A stretch of 64,000 nucleotides of DNA from Paenibacillus tundrae (lineage in GTDB: Bacteria; Bacillota; Bacilli; Paenibacillales; Paenibacillaceae): NCBI RefSeq assembly GCF_036884255.1, contig NZ_CP145605.1:3038001-3102000 (forward strand). Direction: 5' to 3'. Below, one piece after another: positions 37,571-46,385 of the stretch. The stretch's first letter is position 1; every line of letters begins with the position of its first letter. The translations under genes and the position numbers were made by a program. The notes under the pieces are model-generated. The model saw nothing but the letters and a program-made list of their open reading frames with translations. It was not told the origin of the DNA and made no database searches.

Positions 37571-37651
37571 TGCATAGCTCTAGATTATGGTATACTGGGC
37601 AATGAGATGCGAACACATTAAATAGCCATATTTCCCCTGAGGTGTACGAAC

Positions 37652-38218
37652 ATGAAAAAAGAAATGTCATCCATGAAACAAACACGGCTGAACGCCATAC
37701 TTGATGAAGCAACCAAGCTGCTTATTGAGAAGCCCAACGCCTCCATGAATGATATTGCCGATGCAGCCGGCATCGGAATTGCAACATTGCATCGGTATGT
37801 GGAGAGCAGGGAACAGCTCATGATTCATCTGGGATTCCGTGCCATTGAAGTTGTTAGTGAGAAGATTCGGGAGTTTCCGCTGACTGAAGAGAACTGTGAG
37901 GATTATTTCCCGAACTTAATTGAAGCCCTTATTCCACTTGGAGATAAGATTTATTTCCTGGGACATGATTCTTCTGTAAACTATAATCCAGACATTGAAG
38001 GTGCTGATCAGAAGCTAAGAGAGCCTGTCTTGGAAGCGGTTAGTATGCTGCAACAAAGAGGATATTTCCGTCAGGATGTGAATCGTAATTGGATTATTGA
38101 TGTGTTATATTCGATTCTTTTTCTTACCTGGCAGCAAGTTGTTGATGGACATATCGCTAGAAAATCGGCTGCAGCGCTCGTGGTGGACACGTTCTACAAC
38201 GGCTTTAAAGCTCGATGA
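37652..38218 (+). CDS. TetR/AcrR family regulator
   Basis: 188 residues with an N-terminal helix-turn-helix (residues ~25-55; SMNDIADAAGIGIATLHRYV) and a helical ligand domain. LHRYVESREQL is the typical recognition-helix end. It sits 81 bases after the GNAT gene on the same strand and may regulate it through the palindrome at 36921-36940; this is inference. Confidence 0.9.
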   Translation: MKKEMSSMKQTRLNAILDEATKLLIEKPNASMNDIADAAGIGIATLHRYVESREQLMIHLGFRAIEVVSEKIREFPLTEENCEDYFPNLIEALIPLGDKIYFLGHDSSVNYNPDIEGADQKLREPVLEAVSMLQQRGYFRQDVNRNWIIDVLYSILFLTWQQVVDGHIARKSAAALVVDTFYNGFKAR

Positions 38219-38274
38219 AGCAAACTCTCATTCGATGTAATACAGTAGAGCAATACGTCAGTGATTCCAAGCCA

Positions 38275-38318
38275 AATAACCTCTGAAGATGAACAATCAT
38301 CAATCAGAGGTTATTTTT
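38275..38318. terminator. Bidirectional terminator between convergent genes
   Basis: AATAACCTCTGA (38275-38286) and TCAGAGGTTATT (38304-38315) form a perfect 12-bp stem, with A-run before and T-run after. Confidence 0.88.
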
Positions 38319-38322
38319 GATA

Positions 38323-38796
38323 TTATGAATTGAATAAATCGACGAAGAGTTGAGTGTTGATCTTGTTTACCATGTGGTAAGTTCCTGTAACTTCATCCCG
38401 ATTATTATGGTTATTGTGCGACATATCACTGAGTACCTGTATCACATCATTCGGAAATATTACAACATTCATGAGGCTATCCGTATCACTTTTTATATGA
38501 ATGCGGAAATAATCTTCCATGTCAGGTGCAACTGTGTTAGGTTCTTCTACTTTCTTATCCTTAAACTCGTGAAGTAGGGTATTGATCTGGTTTTGATTCG
38601 TCACAGTGATTTTGGATGATTGATCTAAGACGTAATGCGTTACCTCGATGGAGGTGATCGGTGTACTGGCGATCTGATTCAGAACTAACTGATCCAGGGT
38701 TGTGACAATAGTCCTGTTATCATTCATCGATTTCCACATACTCCCACCGAGTATAAGGGCGAGCAGGATGACAAATGCAAGGTTACTTTTCTTCAT
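38323..38796 (-). CDS. Membrane-anchored or secreted protein of unknown function
   Basis: 157 residues. The N-terminus (KK then FVILLALILGGSM) is an uncleaved anchor or signal peptide; the remainder is a hydrophilic extracellular domain of about 130 residues with beta-strand-like stretches (SIEVTHYVLD, FRIHIKSD, MNVVIFPNDVIQVL). No family recognised. On the minus strand GGAGAAACTG lies before the ATG. Confidence 0.75.
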   Translation of the reverse strand: MKKSNLAFVILLALILGGSMWKSMNDNRTIVTTLDQLVLNQIASTPITSIEVTHYVLDQSSKITVTNQNQINTLLHEFKDKKVEEPNTVAPDMEDYFRIHIKSDTDSLMNVVIFPNDVIQVLSDMSHNNHNNRDEVTGTYHMVNKINTQLFVDLFNS

Positions 38797-38960
38797 TTCA
38801 CAGTTTCTCCTTGAAGGTTAATTACGATGTTACCATTGATTAATCATAGCTAAATTTCTTAATTATTCCAATCATAACAACGTATAACGTGGTACTTACT
38901 TCTTTCAGGAGAAACTTGGTTAGTAGCTTTGTTGAGGTTTATTTCAAAATATACCCCGTC

Positions 38961-38989
38961 TTGACTATAGTTTTATATAAAACTAAAAT
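38961..38989 (+). promoter_or_regulatory. marR promoter with palindromic operator, predicted leaderless
   Basis: TTGACT (38961-38966), 17 bases, TAAAAT (38984-38989). The perfect palindrome TAGTTTTATATAAAACTA (38968-38985) fills the spacer. Expected transcription start coincides with ATG 38996, which has no ribosome site. Confidence 0.65.
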
Positions 38990-38995
38990 AGAGAA

Positions 38996-39412
38996 ATGAA
39001 TGAAAATGTTATACTGTCGCTGGTTGGTCGGATACATCGTCATGGTAATCGTTTTATTGAGAGTGAATTAAGGAAAAGGAGTATTAACGATATTGCACCA
39101 TCTCATGGTGACATTCTGTTTCGTTTATATCAGCAGGATAGCCTTACGATGCAAGAGCTCTCCAAGTTAATTGATCGAGACAAGTCAACCGTAACGGTTC
39201 TGGTCGATAAACTGGTGAAAAGAGGATACATTCACAAAGAGAAGGATCTGAAGGATACGCGGATCTATCGTTTATCTCTTACAGCGAAAGGACATGACCT
39301 GCGGGAAGAGTTTGAAGAGATATCCCATCATCTTATTGAGAAGATCTATGAGAAGTTCTCATTAGATGAAAAGAAGACCATGATGAGCTTACTTCAGAAG
39401 ATTGAATTTTAA
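38996..39412 (+). CDS. MarR family regulator of the sirtuin-macrodomain operon
   Basis: 138 residues of winged helix-turn-helix: LTMQELSKLIDRDKSTVTVL is the recognition region and DLKDTRIYRLSLTAKG the wing. No N-terminal redox cysteine of the OhrR type is present, so it is probably not the ohr regulator. A palindrome lies in its own promoter and a near copy before the sirtuin gene, indicating autoregulation and operon control. The mRNA is predicted to be leaderless. Inducer unknown. Confidence 0.9.
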   Translation: MNENVILSLVGRIHRHGNRFIESELRKRSINDIAPSHGDILFRLYQQDSLTMQELSKLIDRDKSTVTVLVDKLVKRGYIHKEKDLKDTRIYRLSLTAKGHDLREEFEEISHHLIEKIYEKFSLDEKKTMMSLLQKIEF

Positions 39413-39436
39413 TGGGTTGAACTATTCTTGCTAAAT

Positions 39437-39454
39437 TTGTCTTATATAAAACTA
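39437..39454. promoter_or_regulatory. Second MarR operator, before the sirtuin gene
   Basis: TTGTCTTATATAAAACTA differs from the palindrome at 38968-38985 at two positions, both in the left arm. It lies 55 bases before the sirtuin start codon. Confidence 0.6.
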
Positions 39455-39509
39455 TAAATGGTGTGTGCTAGAAGAGCGTACGACAGACTTGATAGAGGGA
39501 GAACCTATA

Positions 39510-40355
39510 ATGAACACGGATTATCAACAACGGATAGATCAAGCTAAAGTGATTATTCAAGAGGCAGATTATATTTTGCTGGGAGGAGGGGCGGGTCTAT
39601 CGGCTGCTGCTGGCATAACATTTAGCGGGAAGAGATTTACAGATCACTTCGGTGACTTTATTGATAAGTACGGATTCACGGATCTGTATAGCTCCGGGTT
39701 TTATCCTTTTGAGACGCAGGAAGACAAGTGGGCTTACTGGGCGCGACATATCCAACTGAATCGTTACGACACAGGCACAACACGACTCTATCTGGATTTG
39801 TATGAGCTAGTGAAGAATAAAAAGCATTTTGTGATTTCGACCAATGTTGAGAGTCAATTCGAGAAGGCAGGATTTGCTTCCAGCTCCATATTTGAGATTC
39901 AAGGTAATTATGGGTATCTGCAATGTGAAAGGGGATGCCATGATACACTGTATGATAATGAAGAGCTAGTGAAGAAGATGGTAGAGCAGACGGTCGATTG
40001 TAAGATACCAACAAACCTTGTGCCTAAATGTCCTGTCTGTGGGGGAACGATGGATGTGAACCTGCGAATTAACGAATATTTTGTTCAAGATGAGCAATGG
40101 CATATGTCTGAGAGAATGTATCGTAGCTTTCTACAAGATTCTGAAAACCAGAACGTAGTCTACATGGAACTTGGTGTTGGGTTTAATACGCCAGGTATCA
40201 TCCGGTATCCGTTTGAACGAATGACGTACCATAATGAGCATGCCACATTGATTCGTTTTAACCTAGATGAGCCAGCAGGATTAGCAGAGAACCAACATAA
40301 GACTATCGCCTTTACAGAGGATATGAATCAAGCATTTCAATTGATCCGTACGTAA
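39510..40355 (+). CDS. Class M (SirTM-type) sirtuin, putative protein ADP-ribosyltransferase
   Basis: 281 residues. NAD-binding GGGAGLSAAAG and STNVES are sirtuin motifs, and a Cys4 zinc module is formed by CERGC (~140) and CPVC (~180). The position of the catalytic histidine is glutamine (Gln131, EIQGNYG), the hallmark of SirTM sirtuins, which ADP-ribosylate proteins instead of deacylating. Known SirTMs modify a lipoylated GcvH-like protein and sit beside a macrodomain gene, as here. GAGGGAG (39495-39501) supports ATG 39510 over GTG 39465. Neither GcvH-L nor lipoate ligase is nearby, so the target may differ. Confidence 0.85.
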   Translation: MNTDYQQRIDQAKVIIQEADYILLGGGAGLSAAAGITFSGKRFTDHFGDFIDKYGFTDLYSSGFYPFETQEDKWAYWARHIQLNRYDTGTTRLYLDLYELVKNKKHFVISTNVESQFEKAGFASSSIFEIQGNYGYLQCERGCHDTLYDNEELVKKMVEQTVDCKIPTNLVPKCPVCGGTMDVNLRINEYFVQDEQWHMSERMYRSFLQDSENQNVVYMELGVGFNTPGIIRYPFERMTYHNEHATLIRFNLDEPAGLAENQHKTIAFTEDMNQAFQLIRT

Positions 40356-40401
40356 ATGTATGTTTTTCCCTATGAAGGGGACATAGGAAGAAGGAATATA
40401 G

Positions 40402-41307
40402 ATGAATCAATTGCCTTTGAGCGCATATGCACATGAAATTCAGTTAGAAAGCACATATGTACCCTATCCTCCAACTGAAGCGTCAAAAGAGGAAATCGTC
40501 GATACGTTATTAACGCATCTTCTTGCGGAATTCAATAATCTTCAGCATGTGTCTATTCCATCCGAATATGCAGAGAAGAGGGAACTGCTCAGAGGGCTTA
40601 TGAACTTAAGAAAACCAGCCCCGGTTCCAGTTGCATTCCAGAGAGAAATGGATTCCCTTTTGCAAAAGGAGCTGGGAGAGAAAGTGATTGTTCGGAGCGA
40701 TCAGCTTAACCCGATATCGTATCTGTTTCCCGAGTCTTCTATCGAACATGCGGATCAACTCTTTGTTTGGCAAGGGGACATCACGCAGCTCCAGGTAGAC
40801 GCTATTGTGAATGCGGCAAATGAATATATGCTGGGCTGCTTTCAGCCGTTACATGCTTGTATCGATAATGCCATTCATTCCGCGGCAGGTCCTTTGCTAA
40901 GAGAGGACTGCAATCGAATCATGACTATCCAGAATGGGACGGAAGCAACAGGTGGAGCTAAAATTACGCGAGCGTATCATTTGCCTGCAACGTACGTTCT
41001 GCACACGGTGGGTCCTATTGTTCCTCAAGGAACAACGCTGACTATACAGCAACAGGAGGAACTTGCTTCCTGCTACCTGTCCTGTCTAGAGCTTGCGCAT
41101 GAAATTGATGATATCAGAACGGTAGCGTTATGCTCGATATCTACAGGAGTATTTGGATTTCCCAAAGCCGAGGCTTCCAAGATAGCCGTAACAACTGTAC
41201 AGCAGTGGTTAGATGCTCATCCGGATCATCACTTTGAGCAGATCATTTTTAACGTGTTTAGTCAGGAAGATCATGAACAGTACATGCGGGTATTCCAAGC
41301 CCAATAA
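40402..41307 (+). CDS. Macrodomain protein, zinc-dependent SirTM-linked type
   Basis: 301 residues: a helical N-terminal region of ~110 residues, then a macrodomain (~125-300) with QGDITQLQVDAIVNAAN, GGAKITRAYHLPATYVLHTVGP and SISTGVFGFP for ADP-ribose binding. In the loop after NAAN, Cys146, His151 and Cys153 (GCFQPLHACID) match the zinc site of macrodomains linked to SirTM enzymes, which remove ADP-ribose from proteins. It would reverse the modification made by the preceding sirtuin. AAGGAA precedes the ATG, 46 bases from the sirtuin stop. Confidence 0.9.
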   Translation: MNQLPLSAYAHEIQLESTYVPYPPTEASKEEIVDTLLTHLLAEFNNLQHVSIPSEYAEKRELLRGLMNLRKPAPVPVAFQREMDSLLQKELGEKVIVRSDQLNPISYLFPESSIEHADQLFVWQGDITQLQVDAIVNAANEYMLGCFQPLHACIDNAIHSAAGPLLREDCNRIMTIQNGTEATGGAKITRAYHLPATYVLHTVGPIVPQGTTLTIQQQEELASCYLSCLELAHEIDDIRTVALCSISTGVFGFPKAEASKIAVTTVQQWLDAHPDHHFEQIIFNVFSQEDHEQYMRVFQAQ

Positions 41308-41322
41308 GGGGGTAACAGATAC

Positions 41323-42150
41323 GTGAAAACCACGGAAATCTTAGCTAAACAGATATTGACGGAAGCAAAAGGCTACTTAAACGTGGGATTCACGCATTCA
41401 CTTAATCCATATAGTGGTTGTGCCTTCTCATGTCAATATTGTTATGTTCGAGAGATGCCCATTCAGAGGTTTAAGGACATTCCTTGGGGTGAATGGGTCG
41501 ATGTGAAAATAAATGCAGCTGAGAACTATGCAAAAGAATGGAAGAAGCTTCGTGCGAAGAACAAACCAATTCATTTGTTTATGTCTTCAGCAACAGATCC
41601 TTACCAGCCAATTGAACGCCAAGCCGAAATTACACGTGGTGTGCTGGAAGCGATGATGGAATGTCCACCGGATCACCTTCAGATCCAGACACGCAGTCCA
41701 TTGGTTACACGTGATATTGATCTGATTAAGGAACTAACTAAGCGAAGCAATGTTATCGTTTCGATGACCGTAGAGACCGACCGAGAGGATGTAAAACAAA
41801 TATTTGCACCCTATGCACCCGGGATTCGATTACGAATGAAGGCTTTGCAGGAGATGCATCAGGCAGGGATACCTACGCAGGCTTCCATCTCGCCCGTATT
41901 ACCGTTCACGCCAGATTTCCCTAAGAAGCTACTAGGTATCGTTGATCATATCTGGATTGATACGTTAAACATTGGCGATGGTGCAAGCGGTAGACGTTCC
42001 AAGTCGCTCGGTATGCCTGAACTTTTTAAAGAACACGATCTGGAGAAATGGTATCGTCCGAACATTCATCGGAGTGTGGAGAAGTATTTCAAAACCGTTT
42101 TCCCAGAAGAGATGGTTCGTGTTTCGAAGGAAGAAGCCTTCTTAGGTTAG
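41323..42150 (+). CDS. Radical SAM protein, SPL/Rv2578c-like
   Basis: 275 residues. The [4Fe-4S] cluster motif is Cys33-x3-Cys37-x2-Cys40 (CAFSCQYCYVRE); HLFMSSATDPYQP and LQIQTRSPLVTRDIDL fit the partial TIM barrel of the spore-photoproduct-lyase-like group. GTG start after AGGGGG, 15 bases behind the macrodomain gene, so part of the same operon. No experimental role is known to me for this group; a link to ADP-ribosylation is novel inference from synteny. Confidence 0.88.
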   Translation: MKTTEILAKQILTEAKGYLNVGFTHSLNPYSGCAFSCQYCYVREMPIQRFKDIPWGEWVDVKINAAENYAKEWKKLRAKNKPIHLFMSSATDPYQPIERQAEITRGVLEAMMECPPDHLQIQTRSPLVTRDIDLIKELTKRSNVIVSMTVETDREDVKQIFAPYAPGIRLRMKALQEMHQAGIPTQASISPVLPFTPDFPKKLLGIVDHIWIDTLNIGDGASGRRSKSLGMPELFKEHDLEKWYRPNIHRSVEKYFKTVFPEEMVRVSKEEAFLG

Positions 42151-42170
42151 TCGAGTTTTATAGATTAAAC

Positions 42171-42194
42171 AGCCGCCATAGGGCGGCTTTTTTC
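42171..42194 (+). terminator. Terminator of the sirtuin-macrodomain operon
   Basis: AGCCGCC (42171-42177) pairs with GGCGGCT (42182-42188), followed by six T. Confidence 0.9.
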
Positions 42195-42352
42195 TGTTAT
42201 GCATTAGGAAGAACGTATAGCAATTATCAACATCTCACTCGAACATAGAGAGTGCAGTGAGCAGAAATAGAAGCGTATAAATGTGTTTTCAGAAGGACAT
42301 GCTGTCGTTAACTATGAATATTTGAATACGTCACGCATCTGGAGGACACACC

Positions 42353-43756
42353 ATGAGCACGTTAGAGAAAACATTACTGACCGGTAAATTAATAGAAGAT
42401 GAAGCTACTCTGCGCACCACATTTGCAGGTTGTTCCGATGTTATATTTCATTCGTTCCGTACGGCCTGTCAGACTGCTGCGTTATGTGTGTACTGTGTCG
42501 GGTTATGTGATACGGATCGGCTAGAACGTCATGTGTTAGGGCCACTTATGGAAATGAAAAGAAATGCAGAGCCTACGCAAGTTCCAATGGCTTCATCTAA
42601 GACCATTCTTGCCTTAAGCCAAGCTGTCCAGGCGGTGATGGAAGGACAAGCGCTTATCCTGATGGATGGCGAAGTACCGGGCACACTTTACCCCTTGTAC
42701 CAAGTTCCCAGCCGAACGCCGGAGGAGCCAGCAGCGGAATCTACGGTGCGAGGTTCACGGGATGGTTTTACCGAATCTTTGAGTACGAATCTATCTTTGC
42801 TTCGAATGAGAATCAAAACACCAGCACTTAAGCTACAGATGCGAACCATGGGGGAGTATACAGGCACGCAGGTTACGCTTGCTTACTTGGAAGGCATCAT
42901 AGATCCTAAATTGTTACAAGAAGTAGAAGCTCGTTTGGCACAGTTGAAAGTACAAGACGTGTTAGAAAGCCAATACATAGAGGAGGGAATCATCGATCAG
43001 CGATTCTCGCCCTTTCCACAGATGATTGCAACGGAGCGGCCGGATGTGGTCACTGCTAATCTGTTAGAAGGAAAGTTTGCACTGCTTATCGATGGCACTC
43101 CATTTAGTTTAATAGCCCCGGTCACTTTGTTTTCCATGCTGCAGTCCCCTGAGGATTATTATCAAAATATGTTCATGAGTGTATTTGTTCGCTGGCTGCG
43201 CTACATCTTCTATGCACTGTCTCTGCTGCTTCCTTCGGCTTATGTAGCAATAACCACATTTCATCAGGAAATGGTTCCAACCGTGCTGCTGCTTAGTATT
43301 GCAAAAGCAAGAGAAGAGATTCCTTTTCCCGCACTTGTCGAAGCACTCATTATGGAAATATCGTTCGAAGCATTAAGGGAGGCTGGCATCCGGCTGCCTA
43401 AACAGGTGGGTGCGGCTGTGAGTATCGTTGGGGCGTTAATTATCGGCCAAGCGGCTACAACTGCGGGTATTGTCTCAGCTCCAATGATCATTATCGTCGC
43501 GATTACAGGAATTGCGTCGTTTATGATCCCTAGATATGCTGCCAGTATTGCGGCGCGTCTATTGCGCTTTCCGATTATGCTGATGGCGGGCACACTTGGC
43601 TTAATCGGTGTAATGCTTGGGGTGATCCTAATTGTGATTCACTTAAGCAGTTTACGCTCCTTTGGTACACCGTATCTATCTCCTGCAACACCAACGTCAG
43701 CCCAGAAGCTCAAGGATGTATGGTGGCGACCAACGCAAGAGAACAAATCCCGGTAG
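42353..43756 (+). CDS. GerA family spore germinant receptor, A subunit
   Basis: 467 residues. A hydrophilic N-terminal domain (to ~255) precedes about five membrane helices in the C-terminal half; GSRDGFTESLSTNLSLLR and FALLIDGTPFSLIAP are GerA signatures. It sits in the spore inner membrane and forms the germinant-gated complex with the B and C subunits. CTGGAGG precedes the ATG. A forespore SigG promoter is expected, but I could not place one with confidence. Confidence 0.95.
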   Translation: MSTLEKTLLTGKLIEDEATLRTTFAGCSDVIFHSFRTACQTAALCVYCVGLCDTDRLERHVLGPLMEMKRNAEPTQVPMASSKTILALSQAVQAVMEGQALILMDGEVPGTLYPLYQVPSRTPEEPAAESTVRGSRDGFTESLSTNLSLLRMRIKTPALKLQMRTMGEYTGTQVTLAYLEGIIDPKLLQEVEARLAQLKVQDVLESQYIEEGIIDQRFSPFPQMIATERPDVVTANLLEGKFALLIDGTPFSLIAPVTLFSMLQSPEDYYQNMFMSVFVRWLRYIFYALSLLLPSAYVAITTFHQEMVPTVLLLSIAKAREEIPFPALVEALIMEISFEALREAGIRLPKQVGAAVSIVGALIIGQAATTAGIVSAPMIIIVAITGIASFMIPRYAASIAARLLRFPIMLMAGTLGLIGVMLGVILIVIHLSSLRSFGTPYLSPATPTSAQKLKDVWWRPTQENKSR

Positions 43757-43794
43757 ACTGGAATGGATTACATAACAGGTGGAGGCGACGTTCA

Positions 43795-44928
43795 ATGTTG
43801 ACCGAGAAGGGGAAAATATCTGTTACTCAATTAGCATTCATGATCTTTCCCGCCATTCTGGCCACATCCATCTTATCCGTCCCTGGAATAACGATGCATT
43901 ATGCAGGACATGACATGTGGATCTCGCCCATCTGGGGATCACTCGTTGGCCTTGCAACTATAGGGATATCGCTTGGACTTGAACGGCTATATCCCGGTAA
44001 AACAATCATGCAGTCTTCTACGCTCATCATAGGATGGTTCCCAGGCAAATTATTCGGGCTGATGTATCTTGGTTTTCTGCCACACTTAACAGGCTTAATT
44101 ATTCGTGGATATGGTGAGTTTATTGCAAGTAACGCTCTGCCTAAGACACCCTTGTTCGTAATTATGGGTACGATGGTTGTGGTCTGTATGATCAATGTTA
44201 GATTGGGTATCGAAGTGGTGGGTCGTACCTCGCAAGTATTTGTAACGTTGGTTGTTGTGCTATTATGCCTGATCTTTGTCCTGCTGACCAAGGAACTGAG
44301 GCCGGAAGAAATGTTGCCTTTTATGGAAAGAGGAATAGTGCCAAGTCTAAAAGGAGCTGTCGCGCCTGCTGCCTGGTTCAGTGAATATATTGTATTGGCG
44401 TTTATGTTACCTTACGTGAATCGTAAAAAGGGTTTAACCAGAACGATGTTGTTCTCGCTTCTGTTTACAACGGTTGCTATGACGGTGACCAATCTCATCT
44501 GCTTATTTCTGATCGGAGACTTAACCGATAGTTTTGCTTATCCTGTCATGGTTGCTGCACGATATATTACGATTGCTGACTTTCTCCAGCATATTGAGTC
44601 CATTATTATTGCGATATGGATCTTTGGGATTTTCGTCAAAATCTCTGTCTTTCTCTATATTTTTGCGACATCCACTGCAGAGTGGTTTGGGTTGAATGAC
44701 TATAAACCTGTTGTAGCACCACTCGCATTTTTATGTATGGTTTTTGCTTATTGGATTGTATCCGACAGTGCAAGTGCTGCCAATCTTGTCAGCTCTTCAG
44801 CGAATGTATATACCTTGGTACTATTATTGGTTTTTCCAGCGATCTTGTATGGTATTGCCTTGCTTAAAAAGCTGTGGAAACGCAACCGCGGAGATGGAGC
44901 TAAGGCAGATTCGGGGGGAAGAGAATGA
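43795..44928 (+). CDS. Spore germinant receptor, B subunit (GerB, APC-like)
   Basis: 377 residues with about ten membrane helices, resembling amino-acid/polyamine transporters; this subunit usually binds the germinant. An upstream in-frame start at 43720 would overlap the A gene, but GGTGGAGG before ATG 43795 decides the start. The stop overlaps the C subunit in ATGA, ensuring stoichiometric synthesis. Confidence 0.94.
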   Translation: MLTEKGKISVTQLAFMIFPAILATSILSVPGITMHYAGHDMWISPIWGSLVGLATIGISLGLERLYPGKTIMQSSTLIIGWFPGKLFGLMYLGFLPHLTGLIIRGYGEFIASNALPKTPLFVIMGTMVVVCMINVRLGIEVVGRTSQVFVTLVVVLLCLIFVLLTKELRPEEMLPFMERGIVPSLKGAVAPAAWFSEYIVLAFMLPYVNRKKGLTRTMLFSLLFTTVAMTVTNLICLFLIGDLTDSFAYPVMVAARYITIADFLQHIESIIIAIWIFGIFVKISVFLYIFATSTAEWFGLNDYKPVVAPLAFLCMVFAYWIVSDSASAANLVSSSANVYTLVLLLVFPAILYGIALLKKLWKRNRGDGAKADSGGRE

Positions 44929-46100
44929 GGAAAGTGATATCTATAATCACGATATTACTTAGCAGTATCGTGCTGTCCGGATGCTGGGATCGGATTGAAG
45001 TTAACGATTTGGCGATTGTGCTCGCGACAGGCATCGACTATGAGGATGAGCGGTATCAACTAACTTCCCAGATATTTATTCCACGAAAGGCGGGCGGGGG
45101 ATCATCGGGAGGCAGTGAGGCAAGCCCAAGCGGAGTGACAATGATTCGAACAGCAGAAGGACGTACAGTGGCCGAAGCTCTAAATCGATTACAAAGGAAA
45201 GTGCCTCGTAATATGTTCTGGGGACATTGCGAGGTCATTGTTATTAGTGAACATGCCGGCAAACAGGGCTTACGCCAATACATCGATTTTCTACTTCGAT
45301 ATCCTCAATTCCGCGAACATGCCTATGTCTTTTCCACTAGCGATTCTGCTAAGGATATTCTAGCTTTGCTTGATCCCCTCGAGAGAAGCTCGGCAGAATC
45401 CTTGCGTGAAATGGCCAATATGAAGCTGGGTACACGGGTGACGGTACTTGAACTCGCCCAGTCCATTGAAGGCCCAAGCCGTTCTGCTACACTGTCGCGA
45501 ATGTTAATGTTACCACCAGATCCGGGGAAAGATCGATATGATTCTACTCCGTATATCAAAGGGTTAAGCCTATATAAAAATGATCATTATATTAAAACCG
45601 TCACGGAACCGATGAGTGTGGGCGTTCTGTTACTTGCTAACGAGCTGGAGAATATTATTATGCCAGTCCAGCTAAAGAATATGGAGGGTTCCTTCTCCAT
45701 CATGCCGATTGAAATGCATACAGCCTTAACCCCTCAAATTATCAATAATGAATGGCGTATGCAGGTTCAAGTGAAGTCCAAAGGAGAAGTCGTACTTAAT
45801 ACTACCGATGCGAATTTAACTGATCCGACGATGTTAAAAGAACTGGATCGAGCTTGGTCAGAGCATTTGAAAGAGCTTGCGGAGAAAGCTTTAGTCATGG
45901 CACAGAAACAGCTAAAGACGGATTTTTTTCAGTTTGCTACTGAATTCCGCAGACATTATCCCAAGCAATGGAACGCGCAGCAAAAGAACTGGGACGAGCT
46001 TTTTTCTACCATGGATGTACAGGTGAAGGTGGAGGCACTCGTGACGCGTACAGGAAAGTCCGTAGGTCCTCAAGGTATACCGGAGCAGGGCACAGACTAG
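44925..46100 (+). CDS. Spore germinant receptor, C subunit lipoprotein (Ger(x)C)
   Basis: 391 residues with a lipoprotein signal (LSGC, cysteine ~20) followed by the family lead WDRIEVNDLAIVLATGIDY. FWGHCEVIVISEHAGKQG is typical of Ger(x)C. Anchored at the outer face of the spore inner membrane. Its start overlaps the B subunit stop. Confidence 0.95.
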   Translation: MRKVISIITILLSSIVLSGCWDRIEVNDLAIVLATGIDYEDERYQLTSQIFIPRKAGGGSSGGSEASPSGVTMIRTAEGRTVAEALNRLQRKVPRNMFWGHCEVIVISEHAGKQGLRQYIDFLLRYPQFREHAYVFSTSDSAKDILALLDPLERSSAESLREMANMKLGTRVTVLELAQSIEGPSRSATLSRMLMLPPDPGKDRYDSTPYIKGLSLYKNDHYIKTVTEPMSVGVLLLANELENIIMPVQLKNMEGSFSIMPIEMHTALTPQIINNEWRMQVQVKSKGEVVLNTTDANLTDPTMLKELDRAWSEHLKELAEKALVMAQKQLKTDFFQFATEFRRHYPKQWNAQQKNWDELFSTMDVQVKVEALVTRTGKSVGPQGIPEQGTD

Positions 46101-46151
46101 CCGTGGATGAACTGTTTATACTGATAAGAAGTGTAGGGAGGAATAGAGCGC

Positions 46152-46370
46152 ATGAAGTTCATATCTGTCGTAGGAATCTGTCTACTGACAGCAGCTATGG
46201 TGTATGGGGAGTGGCGCAGTAGCGCACAGAAAAAAGCAAGAATCGTCGCAGGAGGCATTACACTACTGTCAGCGATGCTTGCTCTAACTTTGTTGTTTCT
46301 GCCCAGTCTGCCTGGCCCGACGCAGTGGATCAAACTTTTGTTCGGGAAGGTAGACAAGTTCATGAAATGA
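46152..46370 (+). CDS. Small two-helix membrane protein, germinant receptor D-subunit-like
   Basis: 72 residues with two hydrophobic helices (about 4-17 and 32-52) and short charged ends. GAGGAATAGAGCGC precedes the ATG. Small two-helix proteins of this size are encoded with some gerA operons (D subunits) and modulate receptor activity. The assignment rests on size, topology and position. Confidence 0.75.
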   Translation: MKFISVVGICLLTAAMVYGEWRSSAQKKARIVAGGITLLSAMLALTLLFLPSLPGPTQWIKLLFGKVDKFMK

Positions 46371-46385
46371 ACTTCGCAGCGAGGA

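Noticed and set aside
38996..39412. MarR gene as the missing OhrR
   Set aside because: It lacks the N-terminal sensing cysteine, and its operator sequences differ from the ohr operator.
42195..42352. SigG promoter of the germinant receptor operon
   Set aside because: TGAATA occurs at 42315-42320, but no matching -10 is found at acceptable distance before the ribosome site.
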